Origin: Nodosilinea nodulosa PCC 7104 | Lineage (GTDB): Bacteria; Cyanobacteriota; Cyanobacteriia; Phormidesmidales; Phormidesmidaceae | DNA length: 58,823 nt | Assembly (NCBI RefSeq): GCF_000309385.1 | Contig: NZ_JH976538.1 | Coordinates: forward strand, 578,258 to 637,080 | Reading direction: 5' to 3' | Shown: piece after piece, positions 1-7,220 of the stretch | Numbering within the stretch: the first letter of the stretch is position 1 | Layout of the letters: every line of letters begins with the position of its first letter | Program-made: the position numbers and the translations under genes | The notes under the pieces: model-generated | What the model saw: only the letters and a program-made list of their open reading frames with translations | Told to the model about the DNA's origin: nothing | Database searches by the model: none

Positions 1-216
1 AAAGCGCTGTATTTCCCGGCCATCGCCTTCCTGCGCCATGCCCGAGAACTTCACCCTTGGTGTGAGCGCCTAACGGCGGCGGGCAAAACCAAAATGGCGA
101 TTATCGGCGCTGCTATGCACAAGCTCATTCGTATCGTCTACGGCGTGTTGTCCTCAGGTCAACTCTACGATCCTGAAAAGCTGAAACCCCAAAAATCGGC
201 CTTGGCTGTCCCTTGA
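1..216 (+). CDS. IS110-family transposase, C-terminal fragment (cut by window edge)
   Basis: An open frame enters from the left edge and stops with TGA at 214-216, giving 71 residues. It contains LYFPAIAFLRHAR, then a GKTKMAIIGAAMHKL stretch and IVYGVL. This pattern is typical of the C-terminal end of IS110/IS1111 transposases, after the Tnp_IS110 catalytic Ser domain. IS110 transposases are DEDD recombinases guided by a bridge RNA encoded in the element's non-coding ends. Only the tail is visible, so intactness of the element and the position of its right end cannot be judged. A repeat array follows directly. Confidence 0.75.
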   Translation, partial: KALYFPAIAFLRHARELHPWCERLTAAGKTKMAIIGAAMHKLIRIVYGVLSSGQLYDPEKLKPQKSALAVP

Positions 217-240
217 CGATCTCGGGCCAACACAGTATCT

Positions 241-870
241 ACGCATAATTGAGCTTGTAGAGCGTTCGATGGGGCGAAACCACCCTATAGGCGTAGGGTG
301 GGCATTGCCCACCACCCCACTGAGTTCAACCACCCAATCAGAGAAAAACAAAACCACCGCCCACTTCTATTGGGAGTAATCTCCTCCATCCGTAGGGTGC
401 ATTCTCGGCCCACAGATCCGCGCAAAGCCCCACAGGTTCTGCTCCTGGGCCGCAATGCACCGCTCACGATAGCAGGTTTCTCGCCTGACGCAAGCGGTGC
501 GTTCCGGCCATAGCGTAGAGCATTGCGCTCTCGCCCGGTGGGCCTGAGGCCGGGAACACACCCTACGCATAATTGAGCTTTTAAAGCGCTCGATGGGGCG
601 AAAACGAAGCCACCACCCATTTTTATCGTGAGTAATCTCCTCCGTCCGTAGGGTGCATTCCCGGCCCACAGATCCACGCAAAGCCCCACAGACTCTGCCC
701 CTGGGCCGCAATGCACCGCTCACGATAGCGGGCTTCTCGCCTGACGTAAGCGGTGCGTTCCGTCCACAGCAAAGGGCATTGCACCCTTGCCGAGTGGGCC
801 TGAGGCCGGGAACACACCCTACGCATAATCGAGCTTGTAGAGCGTTCGATGGGGCGAAACCACCCTACAG
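241..870. repeat. Imperfect tandem repeat array, ~256-bp period
   Basis: Two long units are recognisable: agtaatctcc recurs at 376 and 631 (period 255), and acgcataat at 565 and 821 (period 256). A third, partial start lies at 241. The outer segments 241-289 and 821-869 are nearly identical. Each unit carries GTAGGGTGCATTC, a stretch rich in GGCCCACAGATCC, and ends with CACACCCTACGCATAAT. The whole stretch 217-874 has no convincing gene; the ORFs it contains are by-products of the repeats. It lies just after the transposase fragment. Confidence 0.8.
293..313. repeat. REP-like palindrome (GGTGGGCA/TGCCCACC)
   Basis: GTAGGGTGGGCA followed by TTGCCCACC forms a short hairpin. The same palindrome, in its GGTGGGCA-G-TGCCCACC form, recurs at 39879-39899 between devC and devA. 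It is a dispersed GTAGGGTG-type repeat. Confidence 0.6.
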
Positions 871-874
871 CGGT

Positions 875-1162
875 CTACGGGTCTAGCCTTGGCCTGTCGC
901 GCCGCAGCAGACTAAACACCTCCCCCTGGGCTGGGGTAATCAAAATCCCCGATGAGGGAATCGTCACCAGCTGGCTCCAGGCGGCCTGTTCCGCATAGCC
1001 CAGCACATGCAGCGTGTGAATGGTCGACCTAACCCCCTCCGGCGAACCAATCACCAGATGGCGCAATCGCTCCCGCTCCGGCAGCAGGTCAGGATTTGCA
1101 AGCAGCAGCGGGGTCGCCGCGCCCGCACGGGCCGACGACGCCAAAAATGGCAAACACAACAT
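875..1162 (-). CDS. Conserved cyanobacterial hypothetical protein (95 aa)
   Basis: The frame reads leftward and starts at the ATG at 1162, preceded by GGAGG about 9 nt upstream, which decides the start over a more upstream ATG. The 95-residue product has a short hydrophobic N-terminus and a core RHLVIGSPEGVRSTIHTL followed by LGYAEQAAWS and ITPAQGEVFSLLRR. I recognise this as a small protein type common in cyanobacteria, often written as ending in a GEVMSIL motif. Its function is unknown. It is a single-gene unit facing the repeat array. Confidence 0.65.
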   Translation of the reverse strand: MLCLPFLASSARAGAATPLLLANPDLLPERERLRHLVIGSPEGVRSTIHTLHVLGYAEQAAWSQLVTIPSSGILITPAQGEVFSLLRRDRPRLDP

Positions 1163-1859
1163 TGGGGTTTCCTCCAAGAAACGGATGGGTAGGAAACCCA
1201 AAACTTGGCCGCTCCCAGACATAAGCGGTTCAGAGCGGCCAGAGTAACATAGTACTCAGCCTCCCAGACAGCTAGCCCTGTCGAAGGGGTCAGCTGGTGG
1301 TGGGTGTTGACGCACCTGCCATCAGCGTCCGACCAAATTTTGGGAATCGAGCTGTACGCTGACAACTCTAATTGAGGACTGTAGCGTATTGCGAACCCCA
1401 CAGCAAGTCAAAATTGCTACAGACCGCAAGTCCGTTGTGAAGCTTAACACTAGCCTGTTCCAGGCTCTGATCTAGCGGCAGAGCCTGGGCACCAGAAACG
1501 CGAACCAAGTACGAGCGATCGCGAAGCAAGTACACCCCAGCGCGAAGCAATCACAGCCCAACGCGAACCAATCACAGCCCAACGCGAAGCAATCACAGGC
1601 GATCGCGAAGCAATCACAGCCCAACGCGAAGCAATCACAGGCGATCGCGAAGCAATCACAGGGGTGGTTATGCTTCACCATCATCGACGCTTCATTCAGC
1701 ACCGCCTGCTGATATTTCTTCTGTAAAGCGGCGCCAAATTTTCCGGATTGGCAGGGGCAGCGGGCACATTGCCCTGAGCAAAGGGGGAGCCTCCCCAGCC
1801 CTGCCGCCAACCCGAGTTTCTAGCCACCTTTTGTACTGCCATTAAGGAGCACTACAGCC
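1163..1859. other. ~700-bp gene-free stretch with tandem repeat
   Basis: No supported gene lies here. The stretch holds the upstream region of the gene ending at 875, unassigned sequence at 1223-1498, the 21-bp repeat array at 1499-1661, and the leader of the next gene with AAGGAG at about 1843. A minus-strand frame (1472-1810) runs through the repeat, but its composition is repeat-driven. Confidence 0.6.
1499..1661. repeat. 21-bp tandem repeat containing HIP1 octamers
   Basis: About seven to eight units of the type CACAGCCCAACGCGAAGCAA follow one another with a 21-nt period (for example CACAG at 1552 and 1573). Some units replace CCCAACGC by GGCGATCGC, so the HIP1 octamer is part of the unit. 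Because 21 is a multiple of three, several frames stay open through it and encode heptad-like peptides. There are no spacers, so it is not a CRISPR array. Confidence 0.85.
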
Positions 1860-2219
1860 ATGCCCAATACTGACACCAGCCGCCGTTTGCGGCCCGACTA
1901 CATCGACCAAGATTTGGATTCCCTACGCGGCGCGCGCACCATTGTCGGCTACACATCCGGGCGTCCCGAGACCAGCCTCGAAGGGCTCCAGAGCGACTAC
2001 GCCGAGATGATTGCCGCCCAGGATGCAGAAACTGAAATCATGGTGCGCGCCAGGGCCGCCGCCGACAGAGCTCGCCTGGCCGAGTGGCAGTTCCACAACA
2101 ACGTGCTAGCTATGAAAGAACTCGTGCGGGGGATCTACGGCTCCGACAGCGACGAGGCCCAGGCCGTCGGCTACAAGAAAAAGTCTGATCGCAAGCGTCC
2201 CCGGCGATCGGCAGCCTAG
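1860..2219 (+). CDS. Hypothetical protein, charged (119 aa)
   Basis: The ATG at 1860 has AAGGAG about 11 nt upstream. The product is hydrophilic, with an acidic N-terminal half, a central helical A/E/R-rich stretch (residues 50-90) and a strongly basic tail YKKKSDRKRPRR. No signal peptide or membrane segment is visible. The basic tail and predicted helix would suit a nucleic-acid or protein partner, but I do not recognise a family. A terminator hairpin follows at 2260, so it is probably monocistronic. Confidence 0.6.
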   Translation: MPNTDTSRRLRPDYIDQDLDSLRGARTIVGYTSGRPETSLEGLQSDYAEMIAAQDAETEIMVRARAAADRARLAEWQFHNNVLAMKELVRGIYGSDSDEAQAVGYKKKSDRKRPRRSAA

Positions 2220-2259
2220 GGCAGCAAACTGGCCACCGCTATTTCCAAAATCAAAACTT

Positions 2260-2292
2260 AAAGGCTCGTAGGTGATGCTTACGGGCCTTTTC
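2260..2292 (+). terminator. Rho-independent terminator-like hairpin
   Basis: AAAGGCTCGTA (2260-2270) pairs with TACGGGCCTTT (2280-2290), with one G-U type pair and a 9-nt loop, followed by Ts. It lies 41 nt after the stop of the 1860-2219 gene. Confidence 0.7.
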
Positions 2293-2487
2293 CATAGGGA
2301 AAAATCCTCGTGCTGCATCGCTAGCGATCGCGGGCCTCAGCTCCCAGGCAGGCTCAGAAACCTTACAAACCCTTTATTCAATTTGGTCCGCTGACCCCAA
2401 AATTTGGCAGGATTTCGCGCCGAAACCGCTGAAAATAATCTGCGAACACCCCTGGGTGGTCAGCCCCGTTACCTGTGAGGAGTGATG

Positions 2488-2967
2488 ATGAAAGGTAAGT
2501 TCGCTTTGCTGTCGACGTTGGCGATGCTATCGGTGGGCGCGATCGCCGCCGATGCCGCCGACGCTCAGTTGTCTCCTACTTACTCGCCCCCAGACTACTA
2601 CGTTGGTGCCGGTATTCGAGCTGGGTTTAACGACAATACCTCGTTTGTGCTCGATTCCAAAGCCAAAATTACCGACCTGGGCGGTAGAACGACGCTCTCC
2701 GTGCGCCCGGAGGTCGTATTCGATAGCAATACCGAGCTGCGGCTGCCCATTTCTGTAGACTACGTCCTCGACCAGGCGCTTTACCCCTACGCCGGGGCCG
2801 GGGTCGCCTACAACGCCGATGGCCGATCCACCATCGACCCGATGATTACCGCCGGGCTCGACTGGGGCATTACCCGCAACGTGGTGGTCGACCTCAACGG
2901 CAGCGTGCTGTTTAAGCCCGGTGACACCGACACCGAATTTACCGCCACCATCAACTACGCGTTTTAG
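2488..2967 (+). CDS. Small outer-membrane beta-barrel-like secreted protein
   Basis: The product of 159 residues starts at the last of three in-frame initiators (GTG 2482, ATG 2485, ATG 2488); GAGGAG at 2477-2482 is best spaced for 2488. It has a Sec signal peptide (MKGKFALLSTLAMLSVGAIA, then ADAADA). The mature part has alternating polar/hydrophobic strands, a GAGIRAGFNDN turn and a terminal NYAF ending in Phe, the usual outer-membrane barrel signature. It probably forms a small periplasm-exposed or outer-membrane barrel. No neighbour suggests a substrate. Confidence 0.65.
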   Translation: MKGKFALLSTLAMLSVGAIAADAADAQLSPTYSPPDYYVGAGIRAGFNDNTSFVLDSKAKITDLGGRTTLSVRPEVVFDSNTELRLPISVDYVLDQALYPYAGAGVAYNADGRSTIDPMITAGLDWGITRNVVVDLNGSVLFKPGDTDTEFTATINYAF

Positions 2968-3061
2968 AAACGAGTTCCCAGACGCGCCTGACGCTAAGAT
3001 CCCACCGAATTCCCTGGGCATGGGGCGGGGGGATCTTAGCTGGCGATCGGTTCAGCCTTGC

Positions 3062-3493
3062 CTAGCTCACCGCCATTTCAGGCTCGGCGGCTTTGCGGTG
3101 CCCTTCGGAGCTGCCCAGTTGAATCAGCTCTACCTTGTAGCCGTCGGGGTCTTGCACGAAGGCAATCACCGTCGAGCCGTGCTTCATGGGGCCGGGTTCG
3201 CGCACCACCTGGCCGCCCATGGTCTTAATTTTCTCGCAGGTGCCGTAGATGTCGTCTACGCCCAGGGCAATGTGGCCATAGGCGGTGCCCAAATCGTAGG
3301 ACTCTACGCCCCAGTTGTAGGTCAGCTCAATGACGGCGGTGTCAGACTCCTCGCCGTAGCCGACAAAGGCCAGGGTAAACTCGCCGCCGGGGTAGTCTTT
3401 CTTGCGGAGCAGCGTCATGCCCAGCACGTCGCAGTAAAACTTGAGAGAACGATCCAGGTCGCCGACCCGCAGCATGGTGTGTAGTAGTCGCAT
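3062..3493 (-). CDS. gloA: Lactoylglutathione lyase (glyoxalase I)
   Basis: 143 residues from MRLLHTMLRVGDLDRSLKFY to the end, the usual GloA length. The enzyme isomerises the methylglyoxal-glutathione hemithioacetal to S-lactoylglutathione in the cytosol. Metal and substrate motifs are visible: HTMLRV near residue 5, GEFTLAFVGYG, AVIELTYNWG with its Glu, GHIALGVDD and GYKVELIQ with the C-terminal Glu ligand. An upstream in-frame extension of 21 residues is acidic and atypical, so I start at 3493. It stands alone, with about 160 nt to the next leftward gene's stop. Confidence 0.93.
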   Translation of the reverse strand: MRLLHTMLRVGDLDRSLKFYCDVLGMTLLRKKDYPGGEFTLAFVGYGEESDTAVIELTYNWGVESYDLGTAYGHIALGVDDIYGTCEKIKTMGGQVVREPGPMKHGSTVIAFVQDPDGYKVELIQLGSSEGHRKAAEPEMAVS

Positions 3494-3652
3494 GGTGAGT
3501 TCGATCTCGTAGATTTCGTCAATGACCTCTACCATTATGACCATGCCTCTAGTCAATGGGGAGCGAGGGGGCGAGGGCGCGTGAGGGGCAGGGGAGCATC
3601 TGGGGTAAGCAATCTGACAGTTGCCTAAGTGTCTGATATATCCGAACTGCCG

Positions 3653-4636
3653 CTAACCATCTCCCCCGTCTCCCCCACTCCCCTGCCCCCCGGCTCCCGC
3701 GCTCCCCCTGCTCTCATCCCCTAATGCTCCCGCTCTATTGCGCAGCACCTCCAGGGTCTTAGACATTTCCACCGGAAACAAAATTACCGTGTTCGACGGG
3801 CTGGCTCCCAACCCATCGATGCTTTGCAGGGTGCGCAGCTCCAGGGCGATGGGGTTGGATTCCATGATCTGGGCGGCGGCGGCGAGGCTTTGGGCGGCGA
3901 GGCGATCGCCGTCTGCCTTGGTAATGGTGGCCCGTTTCTCGCGCTCCGCCGAGGCCTGGCGCGACATCATTCGCTTCAGGTCTTCGGGTAGCTCAATGTC
4001 TTGCAGGCGAATGGAGTCGATGTGCATACCCCACTCCTGCACATGGTCTTCCACAATGGTGCCAATCTGGGCCTGAATTTGCTCCCGCTCCGACAGCAGT
4101 TCATCCAGCGACAGCCCGCCCACCACATCCCGCAGCGCCGCCTGGGCATACTGCGACACCGCAAAGCGAAAATCTTGAATCGAGACCACCGCCTTCTCGG
4201 CATCGCTGACCTTGAAAAACAGGGCGCTGTCAATTTCGGCGGGCACGTTGTCTTGGGTAATCACCTTCTGGCGCGGAATGTTGATCACCAGGGTGCGGGT
4301 GTCGATAAACTGCACCGACTCTATCACCGGCACCACGTACAGCAGCCCCGGCCCTCGCACATCCTGAATTTTGCCGAGCTGCAAGATCACCCCCCGCTCC
4401 CATTCGGCGGCCACCCGCACGCCGCCGACCACCCAGCCCCAGACTACCGCCACAATCACTCCAGCCGTCAGTCCCGCAGGCCGCTGACGGGGGGATAACC
4501 CAAAGACCAGTACGGCAAACAACAGCGCCATGGGCAAGAGAAACAACACCTGCCGCACCCCTCGCCCCAGGGAGATATGGCCTTCGGTGGGTTTTGCGTA
4601 AACGCGGTTAGTCTGCTCGGGAGATGATGCTGTCAT
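3653..4636 (-). CDS. SPFH/stomatin-like (slipin) membrane protein
   Basis: 327 residues. Two hydrophobic segments near residues 26-46 and 55-73 anchor the protein. The SPFH core follows (WERGVILQLGKIQDVRGPGL, then VIESVQFIDTRT, QDNVPAEIDSALFFKV and YAQAALRDVVGG). After it comes a helical region LKRMMSRQASAEREKRA that drives oligomerisation in the family. The tail is Gly-rich. Slipins scaffold membrane microdomains and often act with NfeD proteases; no NfeD gene is adjacent. The N-terminal double hydrophobic segment is longer than in a minimal slipin. It lies on the same strand as the upstream pheT-like gene, 236 nt away. Confidence 0.88.
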   Translation of the reverse strand: MTASSPEQTNRVYAKPTEGHISLGRGVRQVLFLLPMALLFAVLVFGLSPRQRPAGLTAGVIVAVVWGWVVGGVRVAAEWERGVILQLGKIQDVRGPGLLYVVPVIESVQFIDTRTLVINIPRQKVITQDNVPAEIDSALFFKVSDAEKAVVSIQDFRFAVSQYAQAALRDVVGGLSLDELLSEREQIQAQIGTIVEDHVQEWGMHIDSIRLQDIELPEDLKRMMSRQASAEREKRATITKADGDRLAAQSLAAAAQIMESNPIALELRTLQSIDGLGASPSNTVILFPVEMSKTLEVLRNRAGALGDESRGSAGAGGQGSGGDGGDG

Positions 4637-4743
4637 GGCGGTGCCTGCCGGGGGGATGCTAACTAAGCTAGCTAAACCCAGACGGGGTAGAGGGTTGCGT
4701 CACAATTTTGTGCGCAACCGTAATATTTGATCACCGCGTTTTT

Positions 4744-4876
4744 AGGGCGTGTCATCAATTCTCGCTACAATCCTTACGCCACAGGCGTTGCCACGCCCGA
4801 CCCAAAAGACAGGCTAGGGGCTGTAACCGCTGATTCTTAGGCCACTGGCGTTTAATTGATAGATAACAGCCCCTAG
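4744..4876 (-). repeat. CTAG-start dispersed element, copy A
   Basis: Read on the minus strand it begins CTAGGGGCTGTTATC, contains the inverted arm ACAGCCCCTAG (11-bp perfect pair around a ~45-nt loop) and then the conserved core CCTGTCTTTTGGGTCGGGCG. It ends near GATGACACGCCCT. Copies C (23207-23338) and B (34271-34400) match along the whole length. Its first TAG is the stop codon of the pheT-like gene (4873-4875). Confidence 0.85.
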
Positions 4877-6504
4877 AACAAGGTTTTGATCCTGCTGGCG
4901 GTGCAGTCTAATTCCCCGGTGCAGACTGGTTCAGGAAAGGAAAAATGCTCCAGCACCTGGGGGTGAATTTCGCCAAATTCTCCCACCGCTCGGCCATCAA
5001 CTAGCACCGTCGCCGCCCGCTCTGGAATGTAGTAGGTCGCGTCGCACACCGCCAGCTCGTAGCTGACTCCCAGGGCCTTGAGCATGGTCTGCATGTAGGC
5101 TTTGGCGGTGGTAAACGAGGCGCGGGCATCGAGGCTGGCAAAGCCCCAGCACTGGCTTTCGTGAATGTCTCCCGAGGCTGTAAACCGCAGCACTTCCCCC
5201 GTCTCGTAGATGTTGATGGGCTTGGGGGCGCTGATGTTGCGGGCCAAAATATCGAGCAGCCCGGCCTGGAGGGTGGTGCGGGCGGCGCTGTAGGTGCGGC
5301 TTTTGGCGTTGCCGGTCTGTACGTAGGCGGCGGCAAACAGGTCGAGCATGTCGGGGTCGGTGAGCACAAAGCTTTTCACCTCGGTCAGCTTCATGCGCTG
5401 GGCCAGGTCGCCCACCCTGAACATGACCTGCCGCAGAGGGTCGGCCTCCCCCAGGTGAAACTTGACGGCCAGCGGCTCGGCCTGGAGGTTGGCAATGCCG
5501 ATCGCAACCAGCAGATCGCCCGCAATGTCCACCTGGCTAAAGATGTCGGTGCGGTAGGTGGGCACATGCACCACATCGGTGCCGCTCACGTCTAGATCCA
5601 TGCGCGAGAGCACCTTGCCCAGGCCACCTTTGGGAATGGCGGTGCCCATGATTTCGTTCAGGTACTTGGCGGAGAACGGCACCGGGCGGCGGGCCAGGGT
5701 GGGCGTGGCGATCGCGCCCTCAGCCGCCACAATCTCCACAGTTTGCACTTCGGCCCCGGTGTCTAAAAAGTTGTGGGCCAAAATGTTGGCGGTCTCTTGC
5801 ACGGTCTGCGCCAAAATGCCGGTGACATCAATGAGCAAGTTGCGGCTCTGGTCAGTGACCTCCCCCGCCCCCGCCGCGTTGATAATCGGCGGCATGGAGA
5901 GCACGGTGCCGCTGGCATCGCGCAGCACCGGGGCATGGCCGTTCTCCGGCAGCGTGTGGCCGTAGGTTTTGCCGGCGGGGTGTTCCTGTAGTATCTGCCG
6001 GGCGGTCATCGGTTCGCTGCCGTGCAGGGGCATAAAGGTCAGCGCGTCTAGGGGTTCTGCGCCGTAGGTTAAGTCACCGCTGATGCGATCGAGGTCGTAG
6101 ACGCCGATCGCAATTTTCTTGCGCTGGCGGCCAAAGGTCTGGGTCACTTTTTCCTGAAACTGCACCAGTACCTCCAGGCCGCCGTTTTGCAGATCGGCCC
6201 CGCGCACCACCAGGGCGGCAATGTGGGGCCGCAGGGGCAGAACTTCGGGCCGCACGGTTATCTGGCGGCCCGAGGGCATAAGCTGATCGGGCACGGAACG
6301 GGCCAGACCGTTGTAGATGTTGATGGCGCGGGTAAAGCCTTCTGCCGCCAGCAGGTCGGGCCGTTCGGCGGTTACCTCAACCTCCAGGGTTTGTTCGCCC
6401 AGGGTGGCGTCGAGGCCGTAGTCGAAGGCCTGCTGGGCGAGGCGATCGGGGTTGGTGGTGGTGAGGCGCTGGAGGTAGGGGAGGGGGAAGGTGACGGTGG
6501 GCAT
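4873..6504 (-). CDS. Archaeal/eukaryotic-type phenylalanyl-tRNA synthetase beta subunit homologue
   Basis: 543 residues, the length of archaeal PheT rather than the ~800-residue bacterial form. There is no EMAP-like tRNA-binding N-terminus and no C-terminal anticodon-binding domain. A B3/4 (editing-like) region holds KKIAIGVYDLDRI (about residues 129-141). A B5-like segment holds VPTYRTDIFSQVDIAGDLL, and the degenerate class II core holds RTTLQAGLLDILARN and INIYETGEVL. The family partners PheS to charge tRNA-Phe; no alpha subunit lies nearby. It could be a true subunit acquired laterally or a repurposed paralogue. No good RBS is visible, and a G-rich minisatellite abuts the start. Its stop codon lies in a repeat. 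Confidence 0.82.
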   Translation of the reverse strand: MPTVTFPLPYLQRLTTTNPDRLAQQAFDYGLDATLGEQTLEVEVTAERPDLLAAEGFTRAINIYNGLARSVPDQLMPSGRQITVRPEVLPLRPHIAALVVRGADLQNGGLEVLVQFQEKVTQTFGRQRKKIAIGVYDLDRISGDLTYGAEPLDALTFMPLHGSEPMTARQILQEHPAGKTYGHTLPENGHAPVLRDASGTVLSMPPIINAAGAGEVTDQSRNLLIDVTGILAQTVQETANILAHNFLDTGAEVQTVEIVAAEGAIATPTLARRPVPFSAKYLNEIMGTAIPKGGLGKVLSRMDLDVSGTDVVHVPTYRTDIFSQVDIAGDLLVAIGIANLQAEPLAVKFHLGEADPLRQVMFRVGDLAQRMKLTEVKSFVLTDPDMLDLFAAAYVQTGNAKSRTYSAARTTLQAGLLDILARNISAPKPINIYETGEVLRFTASGDIHESQCWGFASLDARASFTTAKAYMQTMLKALGVSYELAVCDATYYIPERAATVLVDGRAVGEFGEIHPQVLEHFSFPEPVCTGELDCTASRIKTLF

Positions 6505-6712
6505 GGGAGGGGGTGGGGGGCGTGGGGGCGTGGGGGCGTGGGGGCGTGGGAGCGTGGGGCGTGATGGGGTGGGGTAGGTGGGGGAGTGATGGAGTTGGAG
6601 CGTGGTGGCGTGGGGGCGTGGGAGCGTGGTGGCGTGGGGAGGTTGGGGTGTGGGGCAGGTGGGGGCGTGGGGGAGTGGGGGAGGTGGGGATGGTGGGGGG
6701 TGGATTGGGGCT
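6503..6712. repeat. G-rich minisatellite upstream of the pheT-like gene
   Basis: Degenerate tandem units of the type GTGGGGGC / GTGGGAGC run for about 200 nt, with G tracts on the plus strand. It occupies the upstream region of the leftward pheT-like gene. The remaining 6713-6893 shows no gene, only AT-richer sequence that may hold the promoter of the locus to the right. Confidence 0.8.
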
Positions 6713-6932
6713 GGATTAGCTCGATTTTGGGGTTGAGACTATAGTTAAGGGAAATTATCTATTGCTGGCGCGGGGCTTGGCTCGCGATCGCAGAAAAAGT
6801 TTTGTTTTTGAGGGCAATTTTTCAAAATGCGGTTCCTCCGCAGCTAAACCAGCATAGCTAGACCGGCACACGTAGACTTCAGTTTTCCAGGCTATGGCAA
6901 TTCCCCAAGGGCGCATCGAGTTATATTAGTTT

Positions 6933-7220
6933 TTGCTCAATCTTCCTGGCCCTCAGTTTGAGGCGGTGGTGTTTGACCTCAACCCACCCAGGGGGAACCT
7001 GCCGCCGCCGAGTGCGGCCCAGGGGCAGCGGGTGCCTGCTCTGTTTGACTGGCTAGAAGGCCCACTTGGCCCTGGGTTGGCCGCGCTTAGAACCTCTCTG
7101 GCTACTGTGCTAAACCCTCTGCCGCCCCTTCAGCAAACACCGACTCAGGCTTGGAGGGGCGATCGCAGGAGTCAACCGCAGCAGCTAGACCGCCTGGCAC
7201 CGAGGGCTCTGGTGCTATGA
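6933..7220 (+). CDS. Small protein resembling an effector-associated (death-like) adaptor domain
   Basis: 95 residues from a TTG at 6933, with a core NLPGPQFEAVVFDLNPPRGN, then APQG-like SAAQGQRVPALFDWLE and GPGLAALRTSLATVL. I associate this pattern with cyanobacterial effector-associated domains that recruit TIR, caspase-like or NACHT proteins; I cannot assign a number. The same frame extends upstream to an ATG at 6894 (MAIPQGRIELY) but is cut by an in-frame TAG at 6927. The stop TGA overlaps the start of the TIR gene (ATGA at 7217). It may be translated from TTG, or be the N-terminal part of a damaged gene. The tail after residue ~62 looks like linker. Confidence 0.5.
   Translation: MLNLPGPQFEAVVFDLNPPRGNLPPPSAAQGQRVPALFDWLEGPLGPGLAALRTSLATVLNPLPPLQQTPTQAWRGDRRSQPQQLDRLAPRALVL

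Noticed and set aside
285..886. Several open frames of 60-143 residues on both strands in the 241-870 region
   Set aside because: They come from the tandem repeats and repeat each other; no RBS or protein-like pattern supports them.
1499..1661. CRISPR array
   Set aside because: Units are contiguous 21-mers without unique spacers and no cas genes are near.
1472..1810. Minus-strand ORF of 112 residues through the 21-bp array
   Set aside because: Most of it is the Cys/Phe/Ala/Leu repeat created by the array. The N-terminal part (QKKYQQAVLNEASMM) is protein-like but has no family match.
5161..6564. Plus-strand ORFs of 125-144 residues opposite the pheT-like gene
   Set aside because: High GC content opens antisense frames; the minus-strand gene has the recognisable domains.
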